Shown: positions 7,976 to 17,270 of the stretch, in pieces
Layout of the letters: the number at the start of each line of letters is the position of its first letter
Position numbering within the stretch: the stretch's first letter is position 1
Assembly (NCBI GenBank): GCA_948468385.1
Contig: CAOKHZ010000021.1
Span: 1 to 64,000, forward strand
Length of the DNA stretch: 64,000 bases
DNA from: an uncultured Faecalicatena sp.
GTDB lineage: Bacteria > Bacillota > Clostridia > Lachnospirales > Lachnospiraceae
Direction of reading: 5' to 3'
Position numbers and translations under genes: made by a program
Notes under the pieces: generated by a model
What the model was told of the DNA's origin: nothing
The model's database searches: none
What the model saw: only the letters and a program-made list of their open reading frames with translations

Positions 7976-8953
7976 ATGTCAATCGTGGAAGAATTGAAGG
8001 AAAAAGTGCTTGGCGGGGGTCAAATTTCGAAAGAGGAAGCTTTTTCCTTGTACGAGGCGCCGCTTGGTGAGTTATGCGCGGCGGCGGACGAAGTTAGAAA
8101 ATATTTTTGTCAAAACAAGTTTGACATTTGTACGATTATTAACGGGAAAAGCGGGAAATGTTCGGAAAATTGCAAGTATTGTGCACAATCGGCATATTAC
8201 CACACGGCCACGGAAGAATATCCTCTGCTGGGCACGGAGGAAATCGTGCGTCAGGCGAAATACAATGCGGACAAGGGCGTTTTGCGTTATTCCATCGTGA
8301 CTTCGGGGAGGGCGTTAAGTGACGCGGAAGTGGAGCAAATGTGCGGGGCGATTCGGGCGGTTAAGGAAAGCGCGGATATCGAGGTGTGCGTGTCATTTGG
8401 CCTGCTGAATGAAAGGCAGTTTCGGGCGGTCAAGGAGGCGGGCGCGACGAGGGTACATAATAATCTGGAAACGTCGCGGCGCAATTTTCCAAACGTCTGT
8501 ACCACGCACACGTTTGACGACAAGGTGGCGGCCATCCGGGCGGCGCTTGCGGCGGGGCTTTCCGTGTGCAGCGGCGGCATCATGGGATTGGGCGAGACGA
8601 AGGAAGACCGAATCGACATGGCGCTTTTTCTGCGTGAACTCGGTGTGAAAAGCGTTCCGGTCAACATGTTAAACCCGATTCCGGGAACGCCTTACGGGGG
8701 CAATGAGCGGCTTACGATAGACGACATGCGGCGTATCGTGGCAGTGTACCGCTTTATCCTGCCGGACGCGTCCATCCGCCTGGCCGGTGGGCGGGGGTTG
8801 CTTGCGGACAAGGGGGAAGGGTGCTTCGTGTCCGGGGCGAACGCGGTGATTTCCGGCGACATGCTGACCACGTCTGGCTATACGATCGAGTCGGACATGG
8901 ACATGATCGACAAGCTGGGGTATAAGGCAGCGTTGTGCGATAATTCGTGTTGA
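7976..8953 (+). CDS. bioB: Biotin synthase
   Basis: A 325-residue radical-SAM enzyme that inserts sulfur into dethiobiotin, the last step of biotin synthesis. The radical-SAM cluster motif is C62-SEN-C66-KY-C69 followed by AQS. Other family marks are the VHNNLETS block, the NMLNPIPGTP block and an IRLAGGR motif near the C-terminus that carries the arginine ligand of the second Fe-S cluster. GGGAGG precedes the ATG. No bioA, bioD or bioF lies nearby, so the cell may rely on imported dethiobiotin or have the other genes elsewhere. Cytoplasmic and monocistronic. Confidence 0.95.
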   Translation: MSIVEELKEKVLGGGQISKEEAFSLYEAPLGELCAAADEVRKYFCQNKFDICTIINGKSGKCSENCKYCAQSAYYHTATEEYPLLGTEEIVRQAKYNADKGVLRYSIVTSGRALSDAEVEQMCGAIRAVKESADIEVCVSFGLLNERQFRAVKEAGATRVHNNLETSRRNFPNVCTTHTFDDKVAAIRAALAAGLSVCSGGIMGLGETKEDRIDMALFLRELGVKSVPVNMLNPIPGTPYGGNERLTIDDMRRIVAVYRFILPDASIRLAGGRGLLADKGEGCFVSGANAVISGDMLTTSGYTIESDMDMIDKLGYKAALCDNSC

Positions 8954-8956
8954 CTT

Positions 8957-8979
8957 GCGGATGGCGGTATGCCATCCGC
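8957..8979 (+). terminator. Hairpin after bioB (possible terminator)
   Basis: GCGGATGGC and GCCATCCGC form a perfect 9-bp stem with a 5-nt loop, four bases after the bioB stop. There is only a weak T-rich tail, so termination strength is uncertain. Confidence 0.55.
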
Positions 8980-9049
8980 ACATTTGTGATGGGGAAAAGT
9001 TGAAATAAGTTTATGAATGAAATGCATAATGGAAAAACCAGATTTTATC

Positions 9050-9079
9050 TTGAAGCAACATATTCGGGTGTGTTATGAT
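9050..9079 (+). promoter_or_regulatory. Putative promoter of the kinase-regulator-binding protein operon
   Basis: TTGAAG at 9050-9055 and TATGAT at 9074-9079 with an 18-bp spacer, about 130 bp before the kinase start. Confidence 0.5.
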
Positions 9080-9207
9080 AATCATAAGAATTTGGTCAGA
9101 CTTGAAGGTATGCCGGCATGGCGGGGCGGATTGATGGTAACGAGGCAGGAATGATTGTAATGGTTTGGCCAAGGTTTTGCTGTTACGTATGATTGAGGGG
9201 GCGAGGG

Positions 9208-10926
9208 ATGGACGGGAAGAAGAGGAAGAATTGGCGGGACATATTGCCATATGACATGCGGGGCGGCTGGCAGAACTTGTCGTTTCGCCTTTTGTTCGTG
9301 GTGCTGGCTACGTTTTTGCCGCTCAACGTCATGGGAATCGTGGCGGCCGGCGTGATGTGGTCGGGTTCCTCGCGGGAACTGTACGGGGCGTACGAGCGGG
9401 AGATTAACAACGGGATGGGCGGTCTCGACGGAGCCATCGCGGAACTGGATGAAAATGTGGAAAATTTGTTCATGGACAATATCGGCAGCCTGACATTGCC
9501 GAGGGCGAAGGACGATTTGGTCGGTTACGAGGTGCTTGTGGAAACCAGTGGCTACATGGAGGAAGAGGAGCTTGACGGGCTGGTCTACCTTTATGATAGG
9601 CAGGGCGGCGAGCTACACATGAAGCAAAGCGGTTCCTTACGCAGTCAGGAAATATTGCAAGAGATTGAGGAGGATCTTTATATCACGTTTCCATTGCCTT
9701 ACCGTTCAGGATGGCATTTTCGGGAATTTGCCGGGCGGCTTTATTATTATCGGTATTATAAATGTGCGAACTATAACATCGGGATGCTTTTGGACGTGAA
9801 GGCGAACATGGAGTCCACGTTCGAGGCGGATTTTTTCAGTGAGAAGGAATTTTATTTTACGGATGGCAATCTTTTGTACCGATATACGAACGGGATTCCC
9901 GAGAGGGAAAATCTGGAGGAGTGGGATTGGCTTTTGGAGAAGCAGACATCCTGGCAGGTCGTCGGGTGGGAGTCCGCCCATACGGATTTGAAGGCTTGTC
10001 TGCGTGTCGAGAGTGGTCGTTTTTTGAGTTCAATTCCTCTTGTATACTGGCTGTTATTGTTTTTGTCGATATCCTTCGTCCTGCTGGGCCTTTTGCTCTG
10101 GGGGATGATAAAGAAAGACGTGTTGACACCGCTTGGCGTCTTGGAGCGTGCGATGCGCAAATTGCGTGAGGGGGAGCGGGAGTTTCGAATCACGGAAATT
10201 GACGAAGGCGAGACCATGGAGATGAAGTACCTCTGCGACGCGTTCAACAAGATGGCGCAGGAGGTGCAGGAGTCCTATGAAAAGGACATTAAGATGGTGC
10301 AGGCCCAACTGGACAACCTGCGCCTGCAGGTGAATCCGCACATGCTTTTGAATTCGTTCAACATGATATACAGTCTGGCCCAGCTTCAAAATTATGAGTG
10401 CATTCAGGATTTCGCGCTCTACCTCGTGGATTATTTTCGATATATTCTGAAGGAGGCGGACGACCTTGTGACGCTGAAAAAGGAAATGAAGTTCGTGGAG
10501 AGTTACCTGGGCATTCAAAGGATTCGCTTTCCCGACACCTTCGGCAGCGTTTACAACATGCAGGAGGGGTGTGAAAAGGCTCTCGTTCCGCCGCTCTTGA
10601 TTGAAAATTTCGTGGAAAACGCGATGAAGTACGCCCTGAAGCCTGGCGAGACGATTGAAATTCTCATCAATGCCAGGCGGGAGGAAGACAAGCTTTTGCT
10701 GTCCGTCTGTGACACGGGGAACGGAATGTCCGAAGAGGTTCTTGAAAGGATTCAGGACGGGGAAGTTTACGTTGACAAGCTGGGACATAAGCACATCGGA
10801 ATTTGGAACTGCCGTCGGCGGATGGAAGTGTTTTACGGGGACGCGGCCAGCATGAAAATCATCAGTGCGCCCGGGCAGGGAACGCAGATTTGGCTGGAGT
10901 TGCCGTTTTTGGAGGAAGAGGAATGA
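9208..10926 (+). CDS. YesM-type sensor histidine kinase
   Basis: A 572-residue membrane sensor kinase. A first transmembrane helix lies at about 19-42, an extracellular sensor region to about 270, a second helix at about 272-298, a HAMP linker, then a His_kinase module (LytS/YesM class) with QVNPH (His378 the likely phosphorylation site) and a HATPase domain with ENFVENAMKYA and DTGNGM boxes. The ATG at 9208 follows a GAGGG-type site; an in-frame TTG at 9193 is less likely. Its stop overlaps the start of the response-regulator gene (ATGA), showing tight coupling. Such kinases usually sense extracellular sugars, often with a binding protein such as that encoded two genes downstream. Confidence 0.92.
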   Translation: MDGKKRKNWRDILPYDMRGGWQNLSFRLLFVVLATFLPLNVMGIVAAGVMWSGSSRELYGAYEREINNGMGGLDGAIAELDENVENLFMDNIGSLTLPRAKDDLVGYEVLVETSGYMEEEELDGLVYLYDRQGGELHMKQSGSLRSQEILQEIEEDLYITFPLPYRSGWHFREFAGRLYYYRYYKCANYNIGMLLDVKANMESTFEADFFSEKEFYFTDGNLLYRYTNGIPERENLEEWDWLLEKQTSWQVVGWESAHTDLKACLRVESGRFLSSIPLVYWLLLFLSISFVLLGLLLWGMIKKDVLTPLGVLERAMRKLREGEREFRITEIDEGETMEMKYLCDAFNKMAQEVQESYEKDIKMVQAQLDNLRLQVNPHMLLNSFNMIYSLAQLQNYECIQDFALYLVDYFRYILKEADDLVTLKKEMKFVESYLGIQRIRFPDTFGSVYNMQEGCEKALVPPLLIENFVENAMKYALKPGETIEILINARREEDKLLLSVCDTGNGMSEEVLERIQDGEVYVDKLGHKHIGIWNCRRRMEVFYGDAASMKIISAPGQGTQIWLELPFLEEEE

Positions 10927-11705
10927 GACTTTTAATCGTGGATGATGAAATGTTTTCCATCTCCGGCATCATGGCCGGGGTGAACTGGGACGTGCTGCCG
11001 TTTGACGAGGTTTTGCAGGCCAACAGTTACGCGCAGGCGGTGGCGGTTTTGGAGAAAAAGGCGGTGGACGTGGCGTTGTGCGACATCGAGATGCCGGGCG
11101 AGAGTGGGTTGGAACTGATTTCGTGGATCAACGAGCACCGGCCGGATACGATTTGCCTGATTCTAAGCTGTCATGACGAGTTCGACTTCGCCCGTCAGGC
11201 GGTGCAGCTACAGTGTTTTGATTACGTGCTCAAGCCGATGAAGTACGACCATTTGACGGACGTTTTGGAAAAGGCGGCGAACGCGGCCGAGGAGCGGACG
11301 CACCAGAACGTGCTGACGGATTATGGGAAGCGTTACATTGACAATTTGGCGAAAGACGTTCCGGAGGAAAACGAGGATGTGGCCGAGAAGGCTGCGGCCT
11401 ATATCGAGGCACATTTGTCCGAGGACTTAAGCGTTCGGGAAATCGCCGACATCGCCTATGTAAGCCCCGACCATCTGACGAGGGTTTTTAAGAAACGGTT
11501 CCAGAAGACGGTCAAGGACTATATCACGTGGAAACGCATGACGCTGGCCGGGGAACTTTTGAAAAACACGAAAATGACGGTGACGATGGTTTCGGACAAG
11601 GTGGGATTCAACAACTATTCGTACTTTGCCGAGCAGTTTAAACGGTATTACGGCATGATACCGAGGGAGTACCAGGCACGCCATCGTAATTCAAAAGAGC
11701 GGTAG
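10923..11705 (+). CDS. YesN-type response regulator (REC + AraC HTH)
   Basis: A 260-residue cytoplasmic regulator. The receiver domain has the acidic pair D7-D8, phospho-acceptor D54 (CDIEMPG) and a KPMKYDH motif near 104. A two-helix-turn-helix AraC domain occupies about 155-255 (EDLSVREIADIAYVSPDHLTRVFKK is part of it). The start overlaps the kinase stop by four bases. The pair should control a carbohydrate locus; the GTCGGATTTC direct repeats upstream of the importer at 2112 are one candidate target, though that is inference. Confidence 0.92.
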   Translation: MRLLIVDDEMFSISGIMAGVNWDVLPFDEVLQANSYAQAVAVLEKKAVDVALCDIEMPGESGLELISWINEHRPDTICLILSCHDEFDFARQAVQLQCFDYVLKPMKYDHLTDVLEKAANAAEERTHQNVLTDYGKRYIDNLAKDVPEENEDVAEKAAAYIEAHLSEDLSVREIADIAYVSPDHLTRVFKKRFQKTVKDYITWKRMTLAGELLKNTKMTVTMVSDKVGFNNYSYFAEQFKRYYGMIPREYQARHRNSKER

Positions 11706-11723
11706 ACGGGGAGTGTGTGTGGA

Positions 11724-13256
11724 ATGAAAAGGTGGGCAATTGTTCTGGCTTTCGTGGTGGTACTTGGTTTGACGGCTTGTCACGCGGCGGAGGAAGACGA
11801 CGTGGCCAGGGAGGACGTAAAGCCGCAGAAGACGGTGCGGGAGGAAAATGTTGAGCATGTCATATTCACCTACCAGACGATGGAAGGCAGCGTGATGGAC
11901 GAGTTCGACGAGGTCATCGAGGCGGTTAACTCCATCACGGTTCCGGAAATCGGCGTGAAGGTGGAGGCGAAGCAGGTTGACGCGCTGGACGCGTTTAACC
12001 AGTACTTCATCTGGATAGGGAACGGGGAAACCATAGACCTCATGATGTTGAACTATCAGGACATTACGACATATGTCGATCGGGAAATGCTGCTTCCGAT
12101 AGACGCGTATTTGAAAACGCAGGCTCCGACCATCCGGTTCATCATGGAGAATGAGTACCATCTGGAAAGTGGCTCGGTCATAGGTGGCAGGACGTACGGT
12201 GTGACGCCGTACAACTATCTGGGCGGTGGCGGCGGAATCTGGATGGAAAGGAAGTACTTGGAGGAGATTGGTTGGGAACACGAGGAGAAACATGTTTATA
12301 CATATGAAGAACTGACGCGGATTTTTGATGAATTGAAGAAAAAATATCCCGACAAATACCCGTTGGGGCAGATTACGTCCCAAAGCGGCGGCACGACGTT
12401 TAGCTTTTATTCCAATATGCAGCGGGAAGTGGGCGATTCCCTCGGGGCGACGTATTCCAGCGGCGTGCTTGACGCGAATGATAAGACGAAAGTGGTAAAC
12501 TTTTATGCTACCCCGCAGTATCACGAATTCTTGGCCTACATGAGGAAATGGTATCAGGCCGGGTACGTTTATCCGGACGCGGCCGTGAGTGATTACAGTA
12601 ATCTTGCGCTGTATGAGGAAGGCGTCATTTTGTCGTGGCCAATCAGCAGCGCGCCGGGGATGATGAGCGGCTTGATGGGTGAGGATGCCGTCTGCATGCG
12701 CACGAGCAAGGTCGGCGTGGGGGTGCAGGGCCCGCGATCGGGCTTTTGGACGATTCCGGTGACGAGCGCGCATCCCGAGGCGGCGATGCGGTTTTTAAAC
12801 CTGATGTACGAGGATGAACGGATTGGAAATCTTCTTACCTACGGAATTGAGGGGAAACACTACACGGTGCTGGACGAGGAAAACAAGATTATCCGTTATC
12901 CAGCCGAAAGCGGTGGGGAAGTGGGGTTTTTCAACGCGCTGGGGTTGTATGGAAATCGGCACAAGATTTATTGGAACGGGACGCTTGCCGTAAAAAGGGC
13001 GCAGGAGGAGTATGAAGTCGAGGCAATGCAATGCAGGTTCGGTACGGAAGGTTTTGTCTATTCTACCGGGGAAATGAGTGGAACCATTGCGGTGGTGGAC
13101 AAGGTGGTGGAGAAGTACATGCCGTTTTTGGAGAGCGGGTGCCTTGATTTGGACGTATATTATCCCCGCTTTTTGGAGGAATTGTCCGAGGCGGGGATTG
13201 ACGAGGTCATTGCCGACAAGCAGGCGCAATATGACGCGTGGCGGACGGCGCGGTGA
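11724..13256 (+). CDS. Solute-binding lipoprotein of the sensor operon
   Basis: A 510-residue lipoprotein with a short signal peptide ending in lipobox GLTAC (Cys19). The mature part has the fold pattern of family 1 extracellular solute-binding proteins (for example an RYPAESGGEVGFFNALG-like region and 'DAAVSDYSNLALYEEG'). It lies 18 bp after the response regulator in the same operon and has no permease partner nearby. That arrangement suggests it presents ligand to the sensor kinase rather than, or as well as, to a transporter. The terminator at 13355 closes the operon. Confidence 0.85.
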   Translation: MKRWAIVLAFVVVLGLTACHAAEEDDVAREDVKPQKTVREENVEHVIFTYQTMEGSVMDEFDEVIEAVNSITVPEIGVKVEAKQVDALDAFNQYFIWIGNGETIDLMMLNYQDITTYVDREMLLPIDAYLKTQAPTIRFIMENEYHLESGSVIGGRTYGVTPYNYLGGGGGIWMERKYLEEIGWEHEEKHVYTYEELTRIFDELKKKYPDKYPLGQITSQSGGTTFSFYSNMQREVGDSLGATYSSGVLDANDKTKVVNFYATPQYHEFLAYMRKWYQAGYVYPDAAVSDYSNLALYEEGVILSWPISSAPGMMSGLMGEDAVCMRTSKVGVGVQGPRSGFWTIPVTSAHPEAAMRFLNLMYEDERIGNLLTYGIEGKHYTVLDEENKIIRYPAESGGEVGFFNALGLYGNRHKIYWNGTLAVKRAQEEYEVEAMQCRFGTEGFVYSTGEMSGTIAVVDKVVEKYMPFLESGCLDLDVYYPRFLEELSEAGIDEVIADKQAQYDAWRTAR

Positions 13257-13354
13257 GGAGAAAAAACAGAAAGTTTATTGTAAACATGAGCGTTATTTGT
13301 ATAAAAGAACTCGAAGCCAAAATTATGCAATTAGCATAGGTTTACAATGGTATA

Positions 13355-13390
13355 GGCGTACGGATGGTATGTTTTCATCCGTACGCCTTT
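13355..13390 (+). terminator. Intrinsic terminator of the three-component sensor operon
   Basis: GGCGTACGGATG (13355-13366) and CATCCGTACGCC (13376-13387) form a perfect 12-bp stem with a 9-nt loop and a short T tail. It may also serve the convergent GH30 gene. Confidence 0.8.
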
Positions 13391-13450
13391 CCTAAGTTGC
13401 TTAAGGCCGTGTGGCGGTGCACATGGCTTTCATGAAAGGGAATGCCAAGC

Positions 13451-14938
13451 TTATGCTTCAATCACGATGGTGTTCATCGTCTTTCCCGCGATATTTAACC
13501 GGATGACTTGTCCGTCCATGCGTACCGCGTAGGAGAGGTCCTCGTCCGTGCTGTTTAAAAGCTCCAGCACGATCGTGCCGTCGGGATTCTTGGCGGCGGT
13601 CATGTCCACCTTGTCATTGCAGCGGGAGAAGGCGACGCGCTTCGCCCCCGGCAAAATGTGGCGGGAAAAATGCCCGATATAGTCAAACGTGATGGTCTTG
13701 CGGTAGGTGCCGTCATCGTTCGCGCATATCGGCGCGCCGAAGCCCATGGCCACATGGCGGGGGCCGCCGTCCTTGTCCACGCACAAGTTCCAGTCAATCC
13801 AGCGATTCATCCCGGCGTTGAGGCCGCCAATGATGTCATGCGCGTAAGCCACGGCATCGTCGTACTCGATGGTTTCCGGCGATTTCATACCGCCAATGAA
13901 GGAGGCGAGCATCGCGCCCATGGCTCCGAGCGGCGACTGTCCCGGCGGGTGCAAAGCGCAGCATTCGCTCGACATCAAGGTCTTGCCGGGGAAGAGCTGC
14001 CTGGCCAAATCAACCGCCTCGAAGTGGTCGCCCGAGTACCAATGGAAGGCGATTCCCTCAATCATGTCCGAAGTTTCCTCGTCGATGATTTCCCCGGCGA
14101 ATTCCACGATACGTTCCTTGTTATGATCCCAAATGAAGATGCCGATTTTGTCGGCCAATCCGCATTCCTTAAAGGCCGGGTACAGATGATCTTTCAAAAA
14201 GGTTTTCTGTTCGCCGGCGGTCCAGACGCAGCTGTCCCAGTTGGTGGCGGCGATGGATTCGTTTTGCAGAGAGAGCATCGTCACCGGCACGCCCTCGTCC
14301 AAATAAGCCTGGATATATTTGCAGAGATATTTTGCCCATGGGGTGTAGTATTCCGGCTTTAAACTGCCGCCGTTGCAGCGGGACGGCGTGTCGTAATCGA
14401 CTTGTTCCATTCCCATGAAACCGCCATAGACCGATGCGTCGTTTTTTGGCCTGGCCGGGGGCGTCTTCCACTGCTTCGGCGGCGACCAGGGGCTTAAGAG
14501 CACGGAAATCGGCTCTGCGGCGACCTCCATCGCTTCTTTTAAGACCGGCAGCATGTACATGCGGTCGCGGTCGATGGTAAACGTTTTAAACTCCGGGTCG
14601 GCAATCGGGTCTGCCACCGCCGCGTACTCTTCTAATGAATAATCGCAGCTGTCAATGTGCATGCGGGTGAACTTGTAACGCTGTCCGTTTGCGCCAAAAT
14701 GCTCTTTCAGGAATTCATGTCTCGTATCCTTGTCCATTTTCGAGAGCAGGTAGCCGACGGTCTCGGTGATGGCTCCGCCAAAGCCCTCGATGGTCTGAAA
14801 TTCCACTTGCGGATAGACGTTTAATACGCCGGACTCAAGGTGCCGCGGCTCGTCGGCCTCGGCCGTGACCGGGATTTCGTAGGTCGATGGGATGGTCTTG
14901 CCGTTTACGGAAAACGTGGTAAATTGTCTTGCTTTCAT
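13451..14938 (-). CDS. Glycoside hydrolase family 30 (glucosylceramidase-like)
   Basis: A 495-residue retaining beta-glycosidase of GH30, a (beta/alpha)8 barrel plus beta-sandwich. The EGFGGAITE motif lies at 51-59, the acid/base Glu is E227 in LQNES, and the nucleophile is E325 in MSSECC; SPWSPPKQWK at 149-158 is also typical. There is no signal peptide, so it acts inside the cell on an imported disaccharide or glycoside. It is transcribed away from an AraC-type regulator at 15134, its probable activator. Natural substrates in the family include beta-glucosides, beta-1,6-glucans and beta-xylosides; the specificity here is not set. Confidence 0.93.
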   Translation of the reverse strand: MKARQFTTFSVNGKTIPSTYEIPVTAEADEPRHLESGVLNVYPQVEFQTIEGFGGAITETVGYLLSKMDKDTRHEFLKEHFGANGQRYKFTRMHIDSCDYSLEEYAAVADPIADPEFKTFTIDRDRMYMLPVLKEAMEVAAEPISVLLSPWSPPKQWKTPPARPKNDASVYGGFMGMEQVDYDTPSRCNGGSLKPEYYTPWAKYLCKYIQAYLDEGVPVTMLSLQNESIAATNWDSCVWTAGEQKTFLKDHLYPAFKECGLADKIGIFIWDHNKERIVEFAGEIIDEETSDMIEGIAFHWYSGDHFEAVDLARQLFPGKTLMSSECCALHPPGQSPLGAMGAMLASFIGGMKSPETIEYDDAVAYAHDIIGGLNAGMNRWIDWNLCVDKDGGPRHVAMGFGAPICANDDGTYRKTITFDYIGHFSRHILPGAKRVAFSRCNDKVDMTAAKNPDGTIVLELLNSTDEDLSYAVRMDGQVIRLNIAGKTMNTIVIEA

Positions 14939-15046
14939 AAAAGAGCCTCCTTGTAAAATGTTGATAGTTATATTATACTGCCTTTATGAAGACAATTCTT
15001 GCCGCATGAGGGCAAATACTTCCAGTATCCTATCAAAAAAAGCGAG

Positions 15047-15064
15047 GTACGCCCATGGGCGTAC
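15047..15064. promoter_or_regulatory. Perfect 18-bp palindrome between GH30 and AraC genes
   Basis: GTACGCCCATGGGCGTAC is a loopless perfect palindrome in the 195-bp divergent intergenic region, 70 bp before the AraC-type start. A loopless palindrome suits binding by a dimeric repressor better than an RNA hairpin. Which protein binds it is unknown. Confidence 0.45.
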
Positions 15065-15133
15065 GGTTTCGCGGCTATGGGGGTAAGGTTCCCCGTGAAA
15101 AGCAGGAGTTAAATTGTGTGAGGGGGCATTCAT

Positions 15134-16306
15134 ATGGGGAAGAAGGCGGAGCGACAGGATGGGGGATATTATGAGATTCGCAGAGGTTCCCTGCCGGTGA
15201 CGATTATTACGGGAAACGTCATTTATAACGCGCTACATTGGCATGACCACATGGAAGTGATTTATTGTATGTTCGGATCGTTTTCCGTGCGTGTGGAAGA
15301 GCATGTCTTTCGCATGGGGGCGGGAGACGTTTTGTTGATTAACGGTCAGGACAGCCATGAGATTTTTGACGGGGAAAAGGATGGGCTGCAGATTATCGCG
15401 TCGATTGACGAGGGGGTTCTGCGCAATCCCGGCATGCGTTATGTTTGTCAAACGGTTGGCGACGAGCGGGCGGAACGTGCGGTGGGGAGCGCGGCGGGCG
15501 GGACGATGAAAAGGAGCGATGAGCGGGCGGCGGCCGTGCGAAAGCTGATGGGAAAATTGGCATATTACATGACTCCGGATTTTGCGGTGATGGCAGAAAG
15601 GCTGGCGCGGGAGGATAAAAATTTGTCGCATGGAAAAACGGAATCAGCATGGGACGAGCGGGAGAGTCTGGAACGGGGAGTCTACAAAGAAGCGTTTGCC
15701 TCGGATGGCGACTGGTATGGGTATCTCGCTTGCTGTTATTGGCTGCTGCAAGTGATTTCGGACTTCCAGACTTGGGAGCGAAGGCCGAACGAGGGAGGAA
15801 AAAACGAGGACTTCCGCCGTTGTATCTCCTATATCCACGAGCATTATCGGGAGGATTTGAGCATCAAAAAGCTGGCGCGGGTGATGAACGTGAGCGAGCC
15901 GAGCGTGTACCGCGTATTCCAAAACAAACTGGCGGTGACGCCGACGGCCTATATCCATATCGTGCGTATCCGCATGGCTTGCGCGTTGCTCAAAGACCCG
16001 ACCTGGAAAGTGACGGACGTTGCGTTTGAGTGCGGCTTTACGAGCCTGAGTAATTTTTACCGCACCTTTGAAATGCAGATGAAAATGAGTCCGCGCGAGT
16101 ATCGCAAGAGGTATACCCTGACGGGGGCGAAGCGTTTGCCTTTGCGAAACGCCCCTTACGGGTGTGAATTGGCAGAAGATGTTTTGGCGGTGACGGGGCG
16201 GCCGGTCGTTCCGTATCAAGATATCATGGACGCGAATATATTTCAAAATTTCTTTGAATTACCTTATGAGAGGGACGTGTTTATGGAAACGGAGCATTTT
16301 GCATAG
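15134..16306 (+). CDS. AraC-family regulator with cupin sensor
   Basis: A 390-residue regulator. Residues about 30-80 have the cupin pattern (HWHDHMEVIYCMFGSFSV, then GDVLLINGQDSHEI), likely the sugar-sensing domain. A variable middle follows, then a double helix-turn-helix AraC domain at about 225-330 (LSIKKLARVMNVSEPSVYRVF within it) and a 40-residue C-terminal tail that is longer than usual. It is divergent from the GH30 gene and probably activates it in response to the substrate. The tail after the HTH is unexplained. Confidence 0.88.
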   Translation: MGKKAERQDGGYYEIRRGSLPVTIITGNVIYNALHWHDHMEVIYCMFGSFSVRVEEHVFRMGAGDVLLINGQDSHEIFDGEKDGLQIIASIDEGVLRNPGMRYVCQTVGDERAERAVGSAAGGTMKRSDERAAAVRKLMGKLAYYMTPDFAVMAERLAREDKNLSHGKTESAWDERESLERGVYKEAFASDGDWYGYLACCYWLLQVISDFQTWERRPNEGGKNEDFRRCISYIHEHYREDLSIKKLARVMNVSEPSVYRVFQNKLAVTPTAYIHIVRIRMACALLKDPTWKVTDVAFECGFTSLSNFYRTFEMQMKMSPREYRKRYTLTGAKRLPLRNAPYGCELAEDVLAVTGRPVVPYQDIMDANIFQNFFELPYERDVFMETEHFA

Positions 16307-16513
16307 CGGTCAGCTTTTCCTTGTGGCGGCATCACCGTCAGGCACATGTCGGTTTCAAAGGAAAAAGTCGTAAAAGTGGGGATTACGGTCGGAATTATGA
16401 GATATTTTTCTTCGTGCGTGTGTTATGATGAACATGAGATGGACCCTTGCGTGTTGTCGTTTGCACGTCGATGCCATGTTGGAATCATAAATCATGCCAT
16501 GGGAGGTTTGTTT

Positions 16514-17176
16514 ATGTTAAATCAATTATTTGCTTATGACGGGATTGTTTCGCGGTTTTTGCAAAAATTTTGGAAATGCTTCGCGTTGAATTTGTTTTTC
16601 CTGCTCGGGTGCGTCCCGATTCTGACGATTGGCACGTCGTTTACGGCGATGTATTATGCCATGCAGAAGAACGTGATGGACGAGCGGGGGCATTTGACGG
16701 GCGCCTTTTGGGACGGATTTAGAGGAAACCTGAAGCAATCCGTCCTGACGCAGTTGGTATTCGTGGCATTGGGGCTGTTGTTCGCGGAGGACGTTTATTT
16801 CTTTTATCATCAAATGAAGGCGGGAAATTCCATGGGGTTTTTGTGGGTTCTGTTTGCCTTGCTTTTCGTGCTCTTGGTGTTGGCGGCGATTTACACATAT
16901 TGCTATATGGCGAGAATTGAAAACACGTTCAAAAATACGATGAAGGATTCGTTTCTCATCATGTTTTTGCGTCCGGCGCAAAACCTGAAAATCGTCGTTT
17001 TGCTGGTGCTGGGGGGGCTGGCCGTTTATTTGTTTCTACCGGCGGTATTCTTCGTGCCCGCGCTGACTTGCTTTCTGATACAGAAAGGGATGGAAAAGAC
17101 GCTTGGGAAATATATGATTCTGCCAGAAGAGGAAGGGCAAAACGAGGAGGACGAAGCGGGAATTGAGGAAAATTGA
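16514..17176 (+). CDS. DUF624 (YesL-like) membrane protein
   Basis: A 220-residue integral membrane protein of the DUF624/YesL family, with about four to five helices. The N-terminal FWKCFALNLFFLLGCVPILTIGTSFTAMYYAM segment is typical of the family. The start at 16514 is chosen because GGGAGG lies just upstream; the open frame extends further left without support. YesL-like genes accompany sugar ABC importers and YesM/YesN regulators in Firmicutes, and the molecular role is unknown. It precedes another membrane-anchored gene by about 95 bp. Confidence 0.85.
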   Translation: MLNQLFAYDGIVSRFLQKFWKCFALNLFFLLGCVPILTIGTSFTAMYYAMQKNVMDERGHLTGAFWDGFRGNLKQSVLTQLVFVALGLLFAEDVYFFYHQMKAGNSMGFLWVLFALLFVLLVLAAIYTYCYMARIENTFKNTMKDSFLIMFLRPAQNLKIVVLLVLGGLAVYLFLPAVFFVPALTCFLIQKGMEKTLGKYMILPEEEGQNEEDEAGIEEN

Positions 17177-17270
17177 GGAGAGTTGACAAGAACCGGGGAC
17201 AAGGGGAGAACATGGAATAAAAGGCGCATTTAGGGCAAGAAGGATGGAGAACAAGGAGCGGTGTTACGCG

